Source: JAAXPZ01 sp965215705
GTDB taxonomy: Bacteria > Campylobacterota > Campylobacteria > Campylobacterales > Sulfurovaceae
NCBI GenBank assembly: GCA_965215705.1
Contig: CBDCEE010000014.1
Span: forward strand, 32,580-96,579
Direction of reading: 5' to 3'
DNA length: 64,000 nucleotides
Below are positions 1 to 8,422 of this stretch, piece after piece. The stretch's first letter is position 1. Each line of letters starts with the position of its first letter. Below the pieces are notes generated by a model. The model made no database searches. It saw only the letters and a program-made list of their open reading frames with translations, and was not told the DNA's origin. The position numbers and the translations under genes are program-made.

Positions 1-1
1 G

Positions 2-3000
2 ACGGCTACCTATGATGAGACTGCCAAAGCCAGCACTCTCCATGCAGGTGCCGTACCAGCAGGTTCTGCAGAGCTGAAGAGCCCGTCACCCGTCCATCCC
101 ACAGGAAGACCGGTATCAGGCAGCAATCCGGAGCAGTGGGCAGCAGCTACCAAGACAGCACAGGCCTCTGCTGAGCCGGAGAAAGAGGATCAGCCTACAG
201 GCTCGGTCATCATCGATGCGGGCAGTGCCGAGGTGATAGGCTCTACCATCCAAGCCGCAGACCATATCCTCGTCGATACGGATGTAGGCTCGATCACTGT
301 CACCGAAGCCAAAGAGCAGCATGGACGCAAAGAGCTGCATGAAGAGCTCAATATCGACCTCACCCTAGGGGTCAAGACAGGCAATGGAGGAGTTGGTATT
401 ACCGTAGCCTCTGCTACCTATGACAAAGAGGCGCTCGATGAACAGTCCACTAGCTCTGCGAGTTCCACACTCCAAGCAGGGGGCACTGTACAGCTCACCT
501 CTGTAGAGGATATCAAGATACAGGGCTCAGATATCACAGCAGGCGGAGATGTCACGCTCGATGCCCAAGGCGATGTCTCTATCACCGAGGCCACAGACAG
601 TATGCACTCCACTACTGATGAGACCCATATCAAAGCAGAGCTCTCTATCGGCGTACAGAATGAAGCAGCCCATGCAGCTACCGCAGCCAAAGGTCTATCA
701 GATGCGACCAAAGATCTCCAGCGAGCCAACCGTGCCCTCTCCAAATACAAAGAGAAGCTCGCCCAGTATAAAGCAGACTACGAAGCAGGGATCATCTCTC
801 CAGAGGATTACCAGGAGGCCAAAGATGACCTCAAATACTATCAGCTCAATGTCGCTATGGCGATCAAAAATGAAGCCTCTGCTGCCAAAAATGCAGCCTC
901 TGCGGCACAAGGCCTGGCAGCTTCAGGTATGACAGGAGGCTTTACAGGTGGCGTGACCCTGGATGTAGAGGGATCCCAGACCCATAGCACTGCTGAGGCT
1001 ACCTCCTCTACGGCTAGCCATATCGTAGCAGGCAACGACATCACTATAAAAACTGGCCAGACCCAAGCAGACGGCACCCGTGATACCACAGGCTCCAGTA
1101 CCACCATCCAAGGCTCCCACCTCGATGCAGGCAACGGCATCACGGTAGATACAGGAGATCTCTCCATCACTGCCAGCCGTGATACCACACGAAGTAATAG
1201 CAGTACCAAATCAATGAGTGCTAGTATGACCATCGGTACAGGAGGCATCACAGGTGGTAGTATCGGTGGCGGCTTTAGCAAAGACCGCTCCAAAGGCACC
1301 ACCTATACCAACGCCACCCTCAACGCCAATACCCTCACCCTCAACACCAGTGGTGATGCCAGCATCCGTGGCGCAAACCTACACGCCACTGAAGCCACCA
1401 CCCTCAACATAGGTGGAGACCTAGAGGTAGCCTCCTTGCAAGATAGAAACAGCCACAACAGCGTAGGTATCGATGCGAGTGTAGGCTTCTCTACAGACAC
1501 AGATAAACAAGGCACCAAGACAGGTCAGACCACCACCGCCTCTGCCAACTATAACAGCAGTAACGGTAACTATATCGCAGTGACCAACCAAACAAGCATC
1601 ACGAGTGATGGCAAGGTCAACATAGATACCAAAGGCAACACCCACCTAGCAGGTGCCCTCATAGAGGGAGAGGAAGCCACAAACATCACCACAGCCACAC
1701 TCACCACTGAGGATATACATAACAGAGCAGATTATAACTCCATGAGTGTAGGAGCTACTCTCACCCACTCCACCTCTCCTGACAAAGCCAAAGACAATGG
1801 CATCAGTCCCAACATAGGACTCCCACAAGATGTAGACAAGAGCAGTACCACCCATACTGCCATCGCAGAGAATACAGTCATAAACATCACTGACAAAGAC
1901 AAGCAGACCCAAGACACAGACAGCATCAGCAGAGACACAGAGCACGCCAGCTACACCATGACGCAGATCAACACCGAAGTGCTAGACATCAGAGCAGGCA
2001 TCTCCCAAGACCTCTCCAAAGATGGCTTCAAAGCCGTAGGAGACCTAGCCATGAGAGAGGGCTGGGAGGATGGCAGTGCAGAGAAGACCCTGGCTCATGC
2101 AGCCATGGGAGCAGTCGTAGCAGCTGTAGGCAATGGTGACGCTCTAGGCGGAGCCCTGGGAGCTGGAGCCGCAGAAGCAGCCAGACCAGCCACAGCAGAT
2201 GCAGATGAGGGTACACAACAAACAGTATCCGCCATAGTAGGAGCCATAGCAGGTGGTGGGACTGGTGCTAGTACGGGTAGAGATGGGGAGGAGTATAATA
2301 GGCAGTTGCATCAAAGAGAAATTGCCCTCATCAAAGCCAATGCCCAAGCCTTTGCAGACCAGCACAAAGACATGAACTATGAAGAGGCTCTTAGAATCCT
2401 CAGCTCTACAGCCCTAGCAGGAGTGGACAGTGAACACGCCAATCGCTTTGGGGTAGATGCAGAGGCACAAGCCTTTTTGCAAGACCTAGCAGAGCAGAAT
2501 GGTGGCGTAGCCTTTGTAGCAGATGGAGACACTAGAGTACAGCATATGTTTAACGAGACTGACAGGTCACTCTATAACAACCATGCTGTCAATGCCAACG
2601 AGCTCTTTACTGATGGAGCGAGGGAGGTATATGATGCAGGATACAAAGACAAACATCCCAACACAAACCAAAGCTACTATGCCAATACCCTAGCAAACCT
2701 AGCCACTGGAAGCAAAGATCTCGCCAATGAAGGACAGGAGATCTACCAGCAGGTTGTTATTAATGCAGCAGAACTAAGTAATGATACTACCCTCTCAGAT
2801 AAGCAGAGAGACAAACTCAGAAACAACTCCCAAGAGGGTGTAGTGCATGGGATGAACTACGGGGCTATTGATCGAGATGAAGTGAGTATCACAGGAGACA
2901 ATGAGCTTAGTCGTATCTGGCAAGGAAGTCTAATCGACGGTCAAGGTGCTATCAATATGATGATAGGGGGCAAAGCGGCCTCGGTCGTCCTCGGAAAGAA

Positions 3001-3598
3001 TGGCACTTCAAGAGTCACTATTGGTGGCAAGACAACCATGCTCTCGAAAGCTGAAACTAAGGCGATACTAGAGTCTAATGGCAAGGTGAATCATAATACA
3101 GGGTTGCATGAGAGGATAAATGGTAAAAAGCCAAAAGCCAATCTACCCAATGGATACAAGTATAATAAAGATGGTAATGTCATCACGCCAGAAGGGCAAA
3201 CCCTAACAAAAGGGACTTTCACTACGCCAAGTGGAAGAACTTATGACCATTATGGTAGAGAGATTGATATGGATTTGAAATTTGAAGTAAAAAATCACAA
3301 AACAGGTGTTGTAAAAGAATACACAAATAGGGAATGGATGAGTAATGGAAAAGGTAGAAATCCTTATGTACTAGATAGCACAGGCAAGCCTGTTCCTACA
3401 AATCAGCACCATAATGAACAAAGGGCAAGTGGCCCCATATTGGAATTAGAAGCCCCTAAACATACAAGTGACACTAAAAACTTACACCCATTTGGAAATG
3501 AGAAAAATCCATATGATCCAGTAAATGATCGTAAGTCTTGGGATAAAGATAGAGAGAGTATTAATAATCAACGAGCTGAACAGCTTAATACTAATTAA
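2..3598 (+). CDS. CdiA-like haemagglutinin-repeat contact toxin, 3' part
   Basis: The frame is open from base 2, so the start lies before the window; about 1198 residues are visible. Up to about nt 2000 the protein is Thr/Ser/Gly/Asn-rich with recurrent short blocks ending in patterns such as ITTxTLTTE or LNTSGDA, typical of the filamentous-haemagglutinin beta-helix of CdiA/FhaB proteins. A Gly/Ala-rich hydrophobic stretch (nt 2090-2280) followed by an NRQLHQREIALIKANA-like segment resembles the pre-toxin region. From about nt 3090 composition changes, and the end carries a NQHH...GPILEL...LHP pattern followed by basic helices, which I read as an HNH/Endo VII (LHH-like) nuclease toxin. No VENN motif was seen. 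It should be exported by a TpsB partner, not in view, and delivered to neighbouring cells. The fall in GC near the toxin fits modular toxin exchange. Family call is firm; nuclease type is moderate. Confidence 0.85.
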   Translation, partial: TATYDETAKASTLHAGAVPAGSAELKSPSPVHPTGRPVSGSNPEQWAAATKTAQASAEPEKEDQPTGSVIIDAGSAEVIGSTIQAADHILVDTDVGSITVTEAKEQHGRKELHEELNIDLTLGVKTGNGGVGITVASATYDKEALDEQSTSSASSTLQAGGTVQLTSVEDIKIQGSDITAGGDVTLDAQGDVSITEATDSMHSTTDETHIKAELSIGVQNEAAHAATAAKGLSDATKDLQRANRALSKYKEKLAQYKADYEAGIISPEDYQEAKDDLKYYQLNVAMAIKNEASAAKNAASAAQGLAASGMTGGFTGGVTLDVEGSQTHSTAEATSSTASHIVAGNDITIKTGQTQADGTRDTTGSSTTIQGSHLDAGNGITVDTGDLSITASRDTTRSNSSTKSMSASMTIGTGGITGGSIGGGFSKDRSKGTTYTNATLNANTLTLNTSGDASIRGANLHATEATTLNIGGDLEVASLQDRNSHNSVGIDASVGFSTDTDKQGTKTGQTTTASANYNSSNGNYIAVTNQTSITSDGKVNIDTKGNTHLAGALIEGEEATNITTATLTTEDIHNRADYNSMSVGATLTHSTSPDKAKDNGISPNIGLPQDVDKSSTTHTAIAENTVINITDKDKQTQDTDSISRDTEHASYTMTQINTEVLDIRAGISQDLSKDGFKAVGDLAMREGWEDGSAEKTLAHAAMGAVVAAVGNGDALGGALGAGAAEAARPATADADEGTQQTVSAIVGAIAGGGTGASTGRDGEEYNRQLHQREIALIKANAQAFADQHKDMNYEEALRILSSTALAGVDSEHANRFGVDAEAQAFLQDLAEQNGGVAFVADGDTRVQHMFNETDRSLYNNHAVNANELFTDGAREVYDAGYKDKHPNTNQSYYANTLANLATGSKDLANEGQEIYQQVVINAAELSNDTTLSDKQRDKLRNNSQEGVVHGMNYGAIDRDEVSITGDNELSRIWQGSLIDGQGAINMMIGGKAASVVLGKNGTSRVTIGGKTTMLSKAETKAILESNGKVNHNTGLHERINGKKPKANLPNGYKYNKDGNVITPEGQTLTKGTFTTPSGRTYDHYGREIDMDLKFEVKNHKTGVVKEYTNREWMSNGKGRNPYVLDSTGKPVPTNQHHNEQRASGPILELEAPKHTSDTKNLHPFGNEKNPYDPVNDRKSWDKDRESINNQRAEQLNTN

Positions 3599-3609
3599 GG
3601 AAAATAAAA

Positions 3610-4098
3610 ATGTTATCACAAAAAGTTGTTAATAAAATTTTAGAAGATGGGCTTTACTTTGATGATGAATTTGATTTTGAAAAAAATGAAGTTGTTCTGA
3701 CAAAAGAGTCCAGAGAATGGTTTAATCGTGAGTTTGGCATAAAAAATACTGATTCTGCTTTCGTAGATTTTTATTCTTTTGTTATTGGACCTTCTGGTAA
3801 TGGCGGGCAATTATTTGATTTGGAACAAATTGTAGAAGATTATCAAAATCCATTCTGGATAGAACAATACCCAAATCTCACAGAGAGATATCTGCAAATA
3901 TCCTCTATAGAAGGAGAAGGTAGCTATTTTTATGATAAAGATACCGATGCAGTCTATGATGTAGATTGGGGAGAGATGGATGATTTTGTAGCAGGCAACT
4001 TGGAACCAAAATGGAAAAGCTTTTATGATTTCTTGGAGTGGTACTACAGCGAGGATGATGATGTCCTGCCCGAAACGACCGAAACACCACCCCGCTAA
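3610..4098 (+). CDS. SUKH (SMI1/KNR4)-like immunity protein for the upstream toxin
   Basis: A 162-aa acidic protein starting 11 bp after the toxin stop, preceded by AAGGAAAAT. Its C-terminal half has the look of SUKH immunity proteins: an I-x-G-E-G-S-Y-F-Y-D strand region, a D-x-D-W-G segment, then W-K-S-F-Y-D-F-L-E-W-Y helices. In CDI and other polymorphic toxin systems the gene directly after the toxin encodes the cognate cytoplasmic immunity protein that binds the toxin C-terminus. Acidity and low GC match the toxin tip. The last residues (PETTETPPR) are GC-rich and may have been altered where downstream DNA was exchanged. SUKH is judged from pattern only; the immunity role follows mainly from position. 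Confidence 0.7.
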   Translation: MLSQKVVNKILEDGLYFDDEFDFEKNEVVLTKESREWFNREFGIKNTDSAFVDFYSFVIGPSGNGGQLFDLEQIVEDYQNPFWIEQYPNLTERYLQISSIEGEGSYFYDKDTDAVYDVDWGEMDDFVAGNLEPKWKSFYDFLEWYYSEDDDVLPETTETPPR

Positions 4099-4100
4099 AA

Positions 4101-4135
4101 AACAGGTAAAATTTCAAATATTTCACCTGTTTTTC
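4101..4135 (+). terminator. Rho-independent terminator after the toxin-immunity pair
   Basis: AACAGGT at 4101 pairs with ACCTGTT ending at 4132, with further partial A/T pairing inside, followed by a T tract. It sits 3 bp after the immunity stop and would end the toxin-immunity transcript. Confidence 0.65.
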
Positions 4136-4290
4136 TAACTTTTCTTACAAAATATCCACTAAAACCCGCTCCAATATTCACCACAAGTGTAAAAATGCAA
4201 CAGATTTGACACAAGTTTGCATAGCTCTCCTATCAAACCTACGGTCAATCAAAAAAAGTTCATAGTGTTTAATCTTCCCCGGGAATAATT

Positions 4291-4819
4291 CCCCGACCCT
4301 TGGGTCGAAACCTTGTGCTATAATGTGGGATGGAGAGAGAAGATCAACATATTTACAAGAGTCATAATAAGACGTTGTTGCTGTATCATTTGGTATTTCC
4401 TGCAAAATACCGAAAGGCGGTATTCGATCAAGAGGTAGATCAGACCCTCAAAGAGGTGTGTTTGGGGATCAGTGACCGGTATGAAATACATTTTGTTGAG
4501 ATAGGGAACGATAAGGATCATGTTCATTTTTTGGTTCAGAGTGTTCCCGCATTGTCGGTCACAAGAATTGTGACCATCATCAAAAGTATTACGGCACGAG
4601 AGATATTTTCCAGACACAAAGAAGTTAAGAAAGTATTGTGGGGCGGGAACCTGTGGACGAGCGGGTTTTATGCAAACACAGTAGGGATGTACAGCAATCA
4701 GGAAGTGATCAGGAAATATATCCAAAATCAGGGACAGGATGAAAAAGAGTACACTCAACTACACGAAGGGCAGTTAACATTTGAGTTTTGATGAAGATAC
4801 CCCGACCCTTGGGTCGGGG
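4291..4819 (+). mobile_element. IS200-type single-gene insertion sequence
   Basis: A Y1 transposase gene sits between two copies of the same small palindrome. The left copy (4291-4307, CCCCGACCC TT GGGTCG) is a shorter hairpin; the right copy (4800-4819) is a perfect 9-bp stem, CCCCGACCC TT GGGTCGGGG. Subterminal hairpins instead of terminal inverted repeats are the hallmark of IS200/IS605 elements, whose TnpA recognises them and moves single-stranded DNA. Exact cleavage sites cannot be set by eye; the left end may lie 10-20 bp further out, since a second imperfect palindrome, TTCCCCGGGAATAATTCCCC, begins near 4275. Confidence 0.75.
4330..4791 (+). CDS. tnpA: IS200/IS605-family Y1 transposase TnpA
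   Basis: 153 aa, the usual TnpA length. The HUH metal-binding motif is seen as D-H-V-H-F-L-V-Q near residue 64, and the nucleophilic tyrosine in S-G-F-Y-A-N-T-V-G near residue 116. A K-I/Y-R-K-A-V-F segment near residue 33 is also typical of the family. It cuts and joins single-stranded DNA at the element ends through a 5'-phosphotyrosine link. No tnpB accessory gene is nearby, so this is the IS200 rather than the IS605 arrangement. It looks intact. Confidence 0.9.
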   Translation: MEREDQHIYKSHNKTLLLYHLVFPAKYRKAVFDQEVDQTLKEVCLGISDRYEIHFVEIGNDKDHVHFLVQSVPALSVTRIVTIIKSITAREIFSRHKEVKKVLWGGNLWTSGFYANTVGMYSNQEVIRKYIQNQGQDEKEYTQLHEGQLTFEF

Positions 4820-4842
4820 AGCTTCATTATTTCATTTGTTTA

Positions 4843-5670
4843 CTACTCATCACTCCTCCTCATCTCGTCTATCCTCTGAGCATACACATCAGCAGGAGCC
4901 TGATACGCCAAGTTCATATGAGGACGGATATGGTTATACCACCACATAAAACTCTGTGAGAGATAGTGCAGGTCTTGGTTCTGGGTTTCTGGGAGTAGAG
5001 AGAGGTTGGTTTTGAATGTCCCAAAGAATCTCTCTATCCTACCGTTTTGCCAAGGACTGTTCTTATCAATCCTCTGATGCCTAATCCCCATGAAGCATAA
5101 CCCAAACCGCATGAGCCTAGAAGTAAAACAGCTCTCATTGTCTGTACGTATCTGCTTGGGTGCTGGATAGTGTTTGAGTGTTTGTAGCAGAGCTAGCAGT
5201 ATAGCAACAGAGCTCTTCTGTCTCAGAGGGATGAGCTCTAGCACTCTCCTAGAGTGATGCTCTATGACCCCAAGGATAGGCTGTTGATCCACAAAGGTCA
5301 GATCGATCCCCCATGTTTGGTTGAACTTCACTTTATGTGCTGGTTTGTTCTTGAGTTCTTTGCGAAGCACAGCAATCTCATAAGCATATGCTTTGAGGGT
5401 ATAGCCTACAAAGGTCTTGCCTATGCTCATCTCATCATGATGACTATTGAAGAGATGAGAGATGACCTTGTGACTGATAGCAGGGCTTATCGCTTTGATA
5501 CGTACTACTTCATCGATGACCCATTGAGGTTTCTTCTGGGTGGTGTAGGGGATATAGGGTTTGCTCTCTTTTGTGTCTTTAGCCTGTTTCTTGTAGTAAG
5601 AATATGGTCTGAGATAGTGGCGTAAAAGCATAGAGAGATAACTGAAAAGACAGTACAGAAAATGTAACAC
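4843..5670 (-). CDS. Integrase-core (rve, DDE) transposase
   Basis: 275 aa with a complete retroviral-integrase fold signature: first Asp in W-G-I-D-L-T-F (about residue 122), second in R-T-D-N-E-S (about 177), Glu in G-R-I-E-R-F-F (about 212), then a W-W-Y-N-H-I-R-P-H C-terminal motif of IS3/IS481-type transposases. The N-terminal part is short, with no obvious DNA-binding HTH, and no upstream orfA is seen, so it may be the OrfB half of an IS3-like element or a shortened single-ORF transposase. Terminal inverted repeats were not recognised. It lies next to other mobile genes between the IS200-type element and vapC. Confidence 0.8.
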   Translation of the reverse strand: MLHFLYCLFSYLSMLLRHYLRPYSYYKKQAKDTKESKPYIPYTTQKKPQWVIDEVVRIKAISPAISHKVISHLFNSHHDEMSIGKTFVGYTLKAYAYEIAVLRKELKNKPAHKVKFNQTWGIDLTFVDQQPILGVIEHHSRRVLELIPLRQKSSVAILLALLQTLKHYPAPKQIRTDNESCFTSRLMRFGLCFMGIRHQRIDKNSPWQNGRIERFFGTFKTNLSLLPETQNQDLHYLSQSFMWWYNHIRPHMNLAYQAPADVYAQRIDEMRRSDE

Positions 5671-5766
5671 AATAGCTCCAAATAATGAGGGTATAGTAGC
5701 GGTATTTTAGCAGGCTATCTTGAGGTTTTTGGTAGGGCTTATATCACTTGTTGAGATATTATCTAC

Positions 5767-6156
5767 TCATGAGATCAATATAAGCCCCTCAATGCGTTGG
5801 AAATGCTTCTTATTCAATGTTGCAATAGGCAGGTCGTTGCTCAAAGCAGATGCAGCGATAAAGATATCCCTGAACTCTATGAGCTTGTTTTGCTTTTTCA
5901 GAGAACGATAGATAGAGGCAGCTTCTTTGGCTTGTGTAGTGTTAAAATCCAATACTTCCAAAAAGGAGATCAATTTGTCCATTCGAGAGATATCTTTATG
6001 ATGCTTGATACCGCTATAGAGTTCAAAATGTGTCACTGTGGAGATGATGCAATCGGATTCATTGATAAGCTTCCAAAAGAGTGTTTGTTCTTTGTTCTGT
6101 TTGCGTATGTAGTCTATGATGATAGAGGTATCTATCAGAACTCTTGAATATCCCAA
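5767..6156 (-). CDS. vapC: VapC-type PIN-domain ribonuclease toxin, partner antitoxin missing
   Basis: PIN-domain protein of about 129 aa when started at TTG 6156: V-L-I-D-T-S-I-I-I-D (first acidic residue), H-F-E-L-Y-S-G, R-D-I-F-I-A-A, and the closing D-L-P-I-A-T-L-N-K-K-H-F. These are the usual metal-binding positions of VapC toxins, which cleave tRNA or rRNA. The TTG start is chosen because the LIDTS strand should lie within about 10 residues of the N-terminus; a longer upstream reading only runs into the neighbouring mobile element. That element begins 4 bp before the TTG, so the native start, ribosome site and any vapB antitoxin gene appear to have been removed. Expression is therefore doubtful. 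Confidence 0.75.
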   Translation of the reverse strand: MGYSRVLIDTSIIIDYIRKQNKEQTLFWKLINESDCIISTVTHFELYSGIKHHKDISRMDKLISFLEVLDFNTTQAKEAASIYRSLKKQNKLIEFRDIFIAASALSNDLPIATLNKKHFQRIEGLILIS

Positions 6157-6159
6157 CTT

Positions 6160-7022
6160 TAGGGTCAGGTGTCTACCCGCTACTCTAAAGCAAGGACACG
6201 CTATACTCTCTTCATAAAACAGGAGTAAACCATGGCACGCAGACCCAGAATAGACCTTGATGGCTTTCACCATATCATCAACAGAGGTGTGGCACGCTCC
6301 CGTGTCTACCGATGTGATGAGGACAAAGAGAAGTTTCTAGAGATACTCTGTAAAGCCTGTAAAACCTACAAAGTCAATATCCATGACTATTGCCTGATGG
6401 ATAACCACTACCATATACTCCTGGAGACCACCGCACAGAACCTCTCTCTGTTTATGAGACAGCTCAATGCCAACTATGCCATCTACTTCAATAAAAAATA
6501 TAAACGCTCAGGACACCTCTGGCAAGGACGGTACAGTTCATGGTTCATTGTCAATGATGACTATCTCTATTCACTGTTTAGATATATAGAGCACAATCCG
6601 ATCAAAGCCAAACTCTCTCAAGAGATAGGAGAATACCCCTATACACTACTGGCAACCATGCTAAACCAAGACCAAGAGATCATCTCCTGCGCCAAACACT
6701 CCAAGCTCAAAAAAGAGTATCACTATACAGGTATACAGGAACTACTGGAAAAACCACTCAACAAAAAAGAGCAAAAAGCCCTAGAGGCAGAACAGAAAAA
6801 ACCTATCATCCAAGAGGAACATACTTTCAAACAAGCAAAAGCAATACCCCTCAAAGAACATTTCAAAGATACCAAAGAGATAGCGTCAAGAAATCATGCT
6901 ATACTACTAGCACTAAGGGATGGCTATACGCAGGGAGAGATCGCACGCTATTTGGGTCTCTCTACAGCCATGGTTTCTAAGATATTTAGAGGAGTGAAGT
7001 AGTGAGTAGACACCTGACCCTA
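6160..7022 (+). mobile_element. RAYT-type element with 17-bp inverted ends
   Basis: TAGGGTCAGGTGTCTAC at 6160-6176 is repeated in inverted orientation at 7006-7022. The two copies enclose a single REP-associated tyrosine transposase gene with little spare DNA. Classic RAYT genes are flanked by REP palindromes; here one perfect inverted pair bounds the gene, giving an 863-bp unit. The left copy abuts vapC (start 6156), and the right copy abuts the tail of another broken gene (from 7031), so the unit appears to have landed between or within genes. No target duplication was recognised. Confidence 0.7.
6232..7002 (+). CDS. REP-associated tyrosine transposase (RAYT, Y1 family)
   Basis: 256 aa. 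The opening M-A-R-R-P-R-I-D-L-D-G-F-H-H-I-I-N-R-G is typical of RAYT proteins. The HUH motif is D-N-H-Y-H-I-L-L-E (about residue 63), and the catalytic tyrosine is in R-Y-I-E-H-N-P (about 124). The C-terminus carries a helix-turn-helix, Y-T-Q-G-E-I-A-R-Y-L-G-L-S. These enzymes bind and cleave single-stranded REP-like hairpins; many are domesticated and spread short repeats in the genome. The ATG at 6232 follows GGAGTAAACC. It looks intact. Confidence 0.88.
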   Translation: MARRPRIDLDGFHHIINRGVARSRVYRCDEDKEKFLEILCKACKTYKVNIHDYCLMDNHYHILLETTAQNLSLFMRQLNANYAIYFNKKYKRSGHLWQGRYSSWFIVNDDYLYSLFRYIEHNPIKAKLSQEIGEYPYTLLATMLNQDQEIISCAKHSKLKKEYHYTGIQELLEKPLNKKEQKALEAEQKKPIIQEEHTFKQAKAIPLKEHFKDTKEIASRNHAILLALRDGYTQGEIARYLGLSTAMVSKIFRGVK

Positions 7023-7030
7023 GAATTTAG

Positions 7031-7126
7031 GAACGAAACGACGACCTAGACCCTCAACTCATCGAACACGGCTACAAACCGGAACCGACAAAAGTGAAAG
7101 TCCCCACTACCAAAGGAGGCAACTGA
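7031..7126 (+). pseudogene. C-terminal tail of a truncated, unidentified gene
   Basis: An open frame without a start encodes about 31 residues (...D-L-D-P-Q-L-I-E-H-G-Y-K-P-E-P-T...T-T-K-G-G-N) and stops at 7124-7126, overlapping the ATG of the next gene (TGATG). Translational coupling of this kind suggests a real gene whose 5' part was replaced by the RAYT element ending at 7022. The tail is not recognised. Confidence 0.4.
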
Positions 7127-7899
7127 TGCAAAACTCCATAGGATTCAACCTCACTTCGCTGAGTGACGAGAAACTCACTCTCAAGCGTATCGAACGCTTC
7201 AACGAGATCATATTCGCTTTTTTCAGCAGACACGATATTGAGCCTACATATTGGTGGGTAAATGGTAAGGGCTTTAGCGATAAACTTACCAAATTTACCC
7301 CAAGAAAATTGCAAAACCTCAAAGAGAAAAAAAACTATCTGGACAGGGATGGAAATCTTATATATGGGCTTGGTTATGCCATCAATCCGAAAGAGAGTGA
7401 TGCTCCAGCGTTTGATAGTTATATTGAAGTAGGAATTTCTTACTCAAAACCAAATCAAAGGTTAGCACTAACTTTCCGCATCAACCCCAACATCATCCCC
7501 GTCACCAAAGAGGAGATAGGAGAGTTTTTTATCGCAATGGCGAAACTCTTCATCGTTGACTTTGGCTTCATCTACGAGCACGAGAGCTTCGAGCATGTGA
7601 GTGCGGTGACCCTTGGATACAACGACGACAATTACTCAAAAGAGGAATGGGAGCCTTATTTGAAATGGTACCAATCTCCACGCGAAGAAAAACTCAAACA
7701 CCCCAGAGGACTCTTTGGGGTCAATCTTTTACGAAGAGAGCTTTATGCCGAAGCGATCGAGAAGATGCTAAATAGTGATAGGGAGTTTTTTAAATTCTAC
7801 CACTACAAAGGCAAGGGCTTCATCGAACATCCCCTGCCCGATGATCTAGCGTATCTGTCGTGCCTGATCGACAAAGCGTATACGGAGTATTGCAAGTAA
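7126..7899 (+). CDS. Hypothetical 257-aa protein, possibly immunity-like
   Basis: Starts at ATG 7126, overlapping the stop of the broken upstream frame and preceded by AAAGGAGGC, a strong ribosome site. A soluble alpha/beta protein without signal peptide or membrane segment; aromatic and acidic residues are common (Y-W-W-V-N-G near residue 42, E-E-W-E-P-Y-L-K-W-Y near 185). Length, tight coupling to an upstream gene tail and location among decayed mobile and toxin genes recall immunity proteins of polymorphic toxins (Imm52-like is one guess). I do not recognise the family, so the role is inference from context only. Confidence 0.55.
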   Translation: MQNSIGFNLTSLSDEKLTLKRIERFNEIIFAFFSRHDIEPTYWWVNGKGFSDKLTKFTPRKLQNLKEKKNYLDRDGNLIYGLGYAINPKESDAPAFDSYIEVGISYSKPNQRLALTFRINPNIIPVTKEEIGEFFIAMAKLFIVDFGFIYEHESFEHVSAVTLGYNDDNYSKEEWEPYLKWYQSPREEKLKHPRGLFGVNLLRRELYAEAIEKMLNSDREFFKFYHYKGKGFIEHPLPDDLAYLSCLIDKAYTEYCK

Positions 7900-7952
7900 T
7901 ATGACCCGCTCCCTCCCCCTCCACCGCCTCCTGCCGCTGTTCTTCCTAGGGT

Positions 7953-8069
7953 TGTCATGTCCCACCGTCCCAGTGCACACCCCCACTAAAAAATAACTAA
8001 TTTTCAAAGATGTCCTGTCCCACCGTCCCAACGGCAAACCCCACTAAAAAATGACTGTTTTTTCAAAGA
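7953..8069. repeat. Tandem pair of diverged 58/59-bp direct repeats
   Basis: Two adjacent units, 7953-8010 and 8011-8069, each begin TGTC(A/C)TGTCCCACCGTCCCA, pass through CCCCACTAAAAAAT and end in TTTCAAAGA. A shorter third copy of the CCCCACTAAAAA core lies at about 8404-8416. They fall in the non-coding strip between the 257-aa gene and the IS3 relics; function unknown. Confidence 0.6.
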
Positions 8070-8226
8070 ATCTTAGTCATTTTCTACCATTTGGCTAGAT
8101 TTCCTCTCAATTTTTTCTCATTTTCTTCTCCTCTAGGCTAAAAAAGTAACAGTTTTTATGTCTATTTCCATAGCTCTCCTGTTATTCCTTGTGGACGGTA
8201 GTTTTCTCCTTTGCTTTCTTCATAGA

Positions 8227-8383
8227 CTATTCACGATAATAATACCCAGCCACATTATCATACAGTCCACGATAGTAAATGATCTCTTTAGCTGTTTTGC
8301 TCGTGCTTATAGGTTTGCCCTCCCAAGCATTGGCAGGTGTGTTATAGCCTAGATTCTGATGGGGTCGGATGTGGTTGTAGGGT
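8227..8383 (-). pseudogene. IS3-type transposase relic, C-terminal end
   Basis: Read on the minus strand, this gives Y-N-H-I-R-P-H-Q-N-L-G-Y-N-T-P-A and about 33 further residues to a stop at 8227-8229. This is the conserved C-terminal signature of IS3-family OrfB and closely resembles the end of the rve transposase at 4843-5670. The DDE core is absent, so it is a remnant. Confidence 0.7.
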
Positions 8384-8422
8384 AATCCCCCCCCCATTTC
8401 ACAACCCCACTAAAAAGTAGAA

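Noticed and set aside
5254..5625. Plus-strand 123-codon frame opposite the rve transposase
   Set aside because: Shadow; the minus strand carries the complete D-D-E core.
8158..8352. Plus-strand 64-codon hydrophobic frame
   Set aside because: It lies antisense to an IS3 transposase relic whose C-terminal signature is clear.
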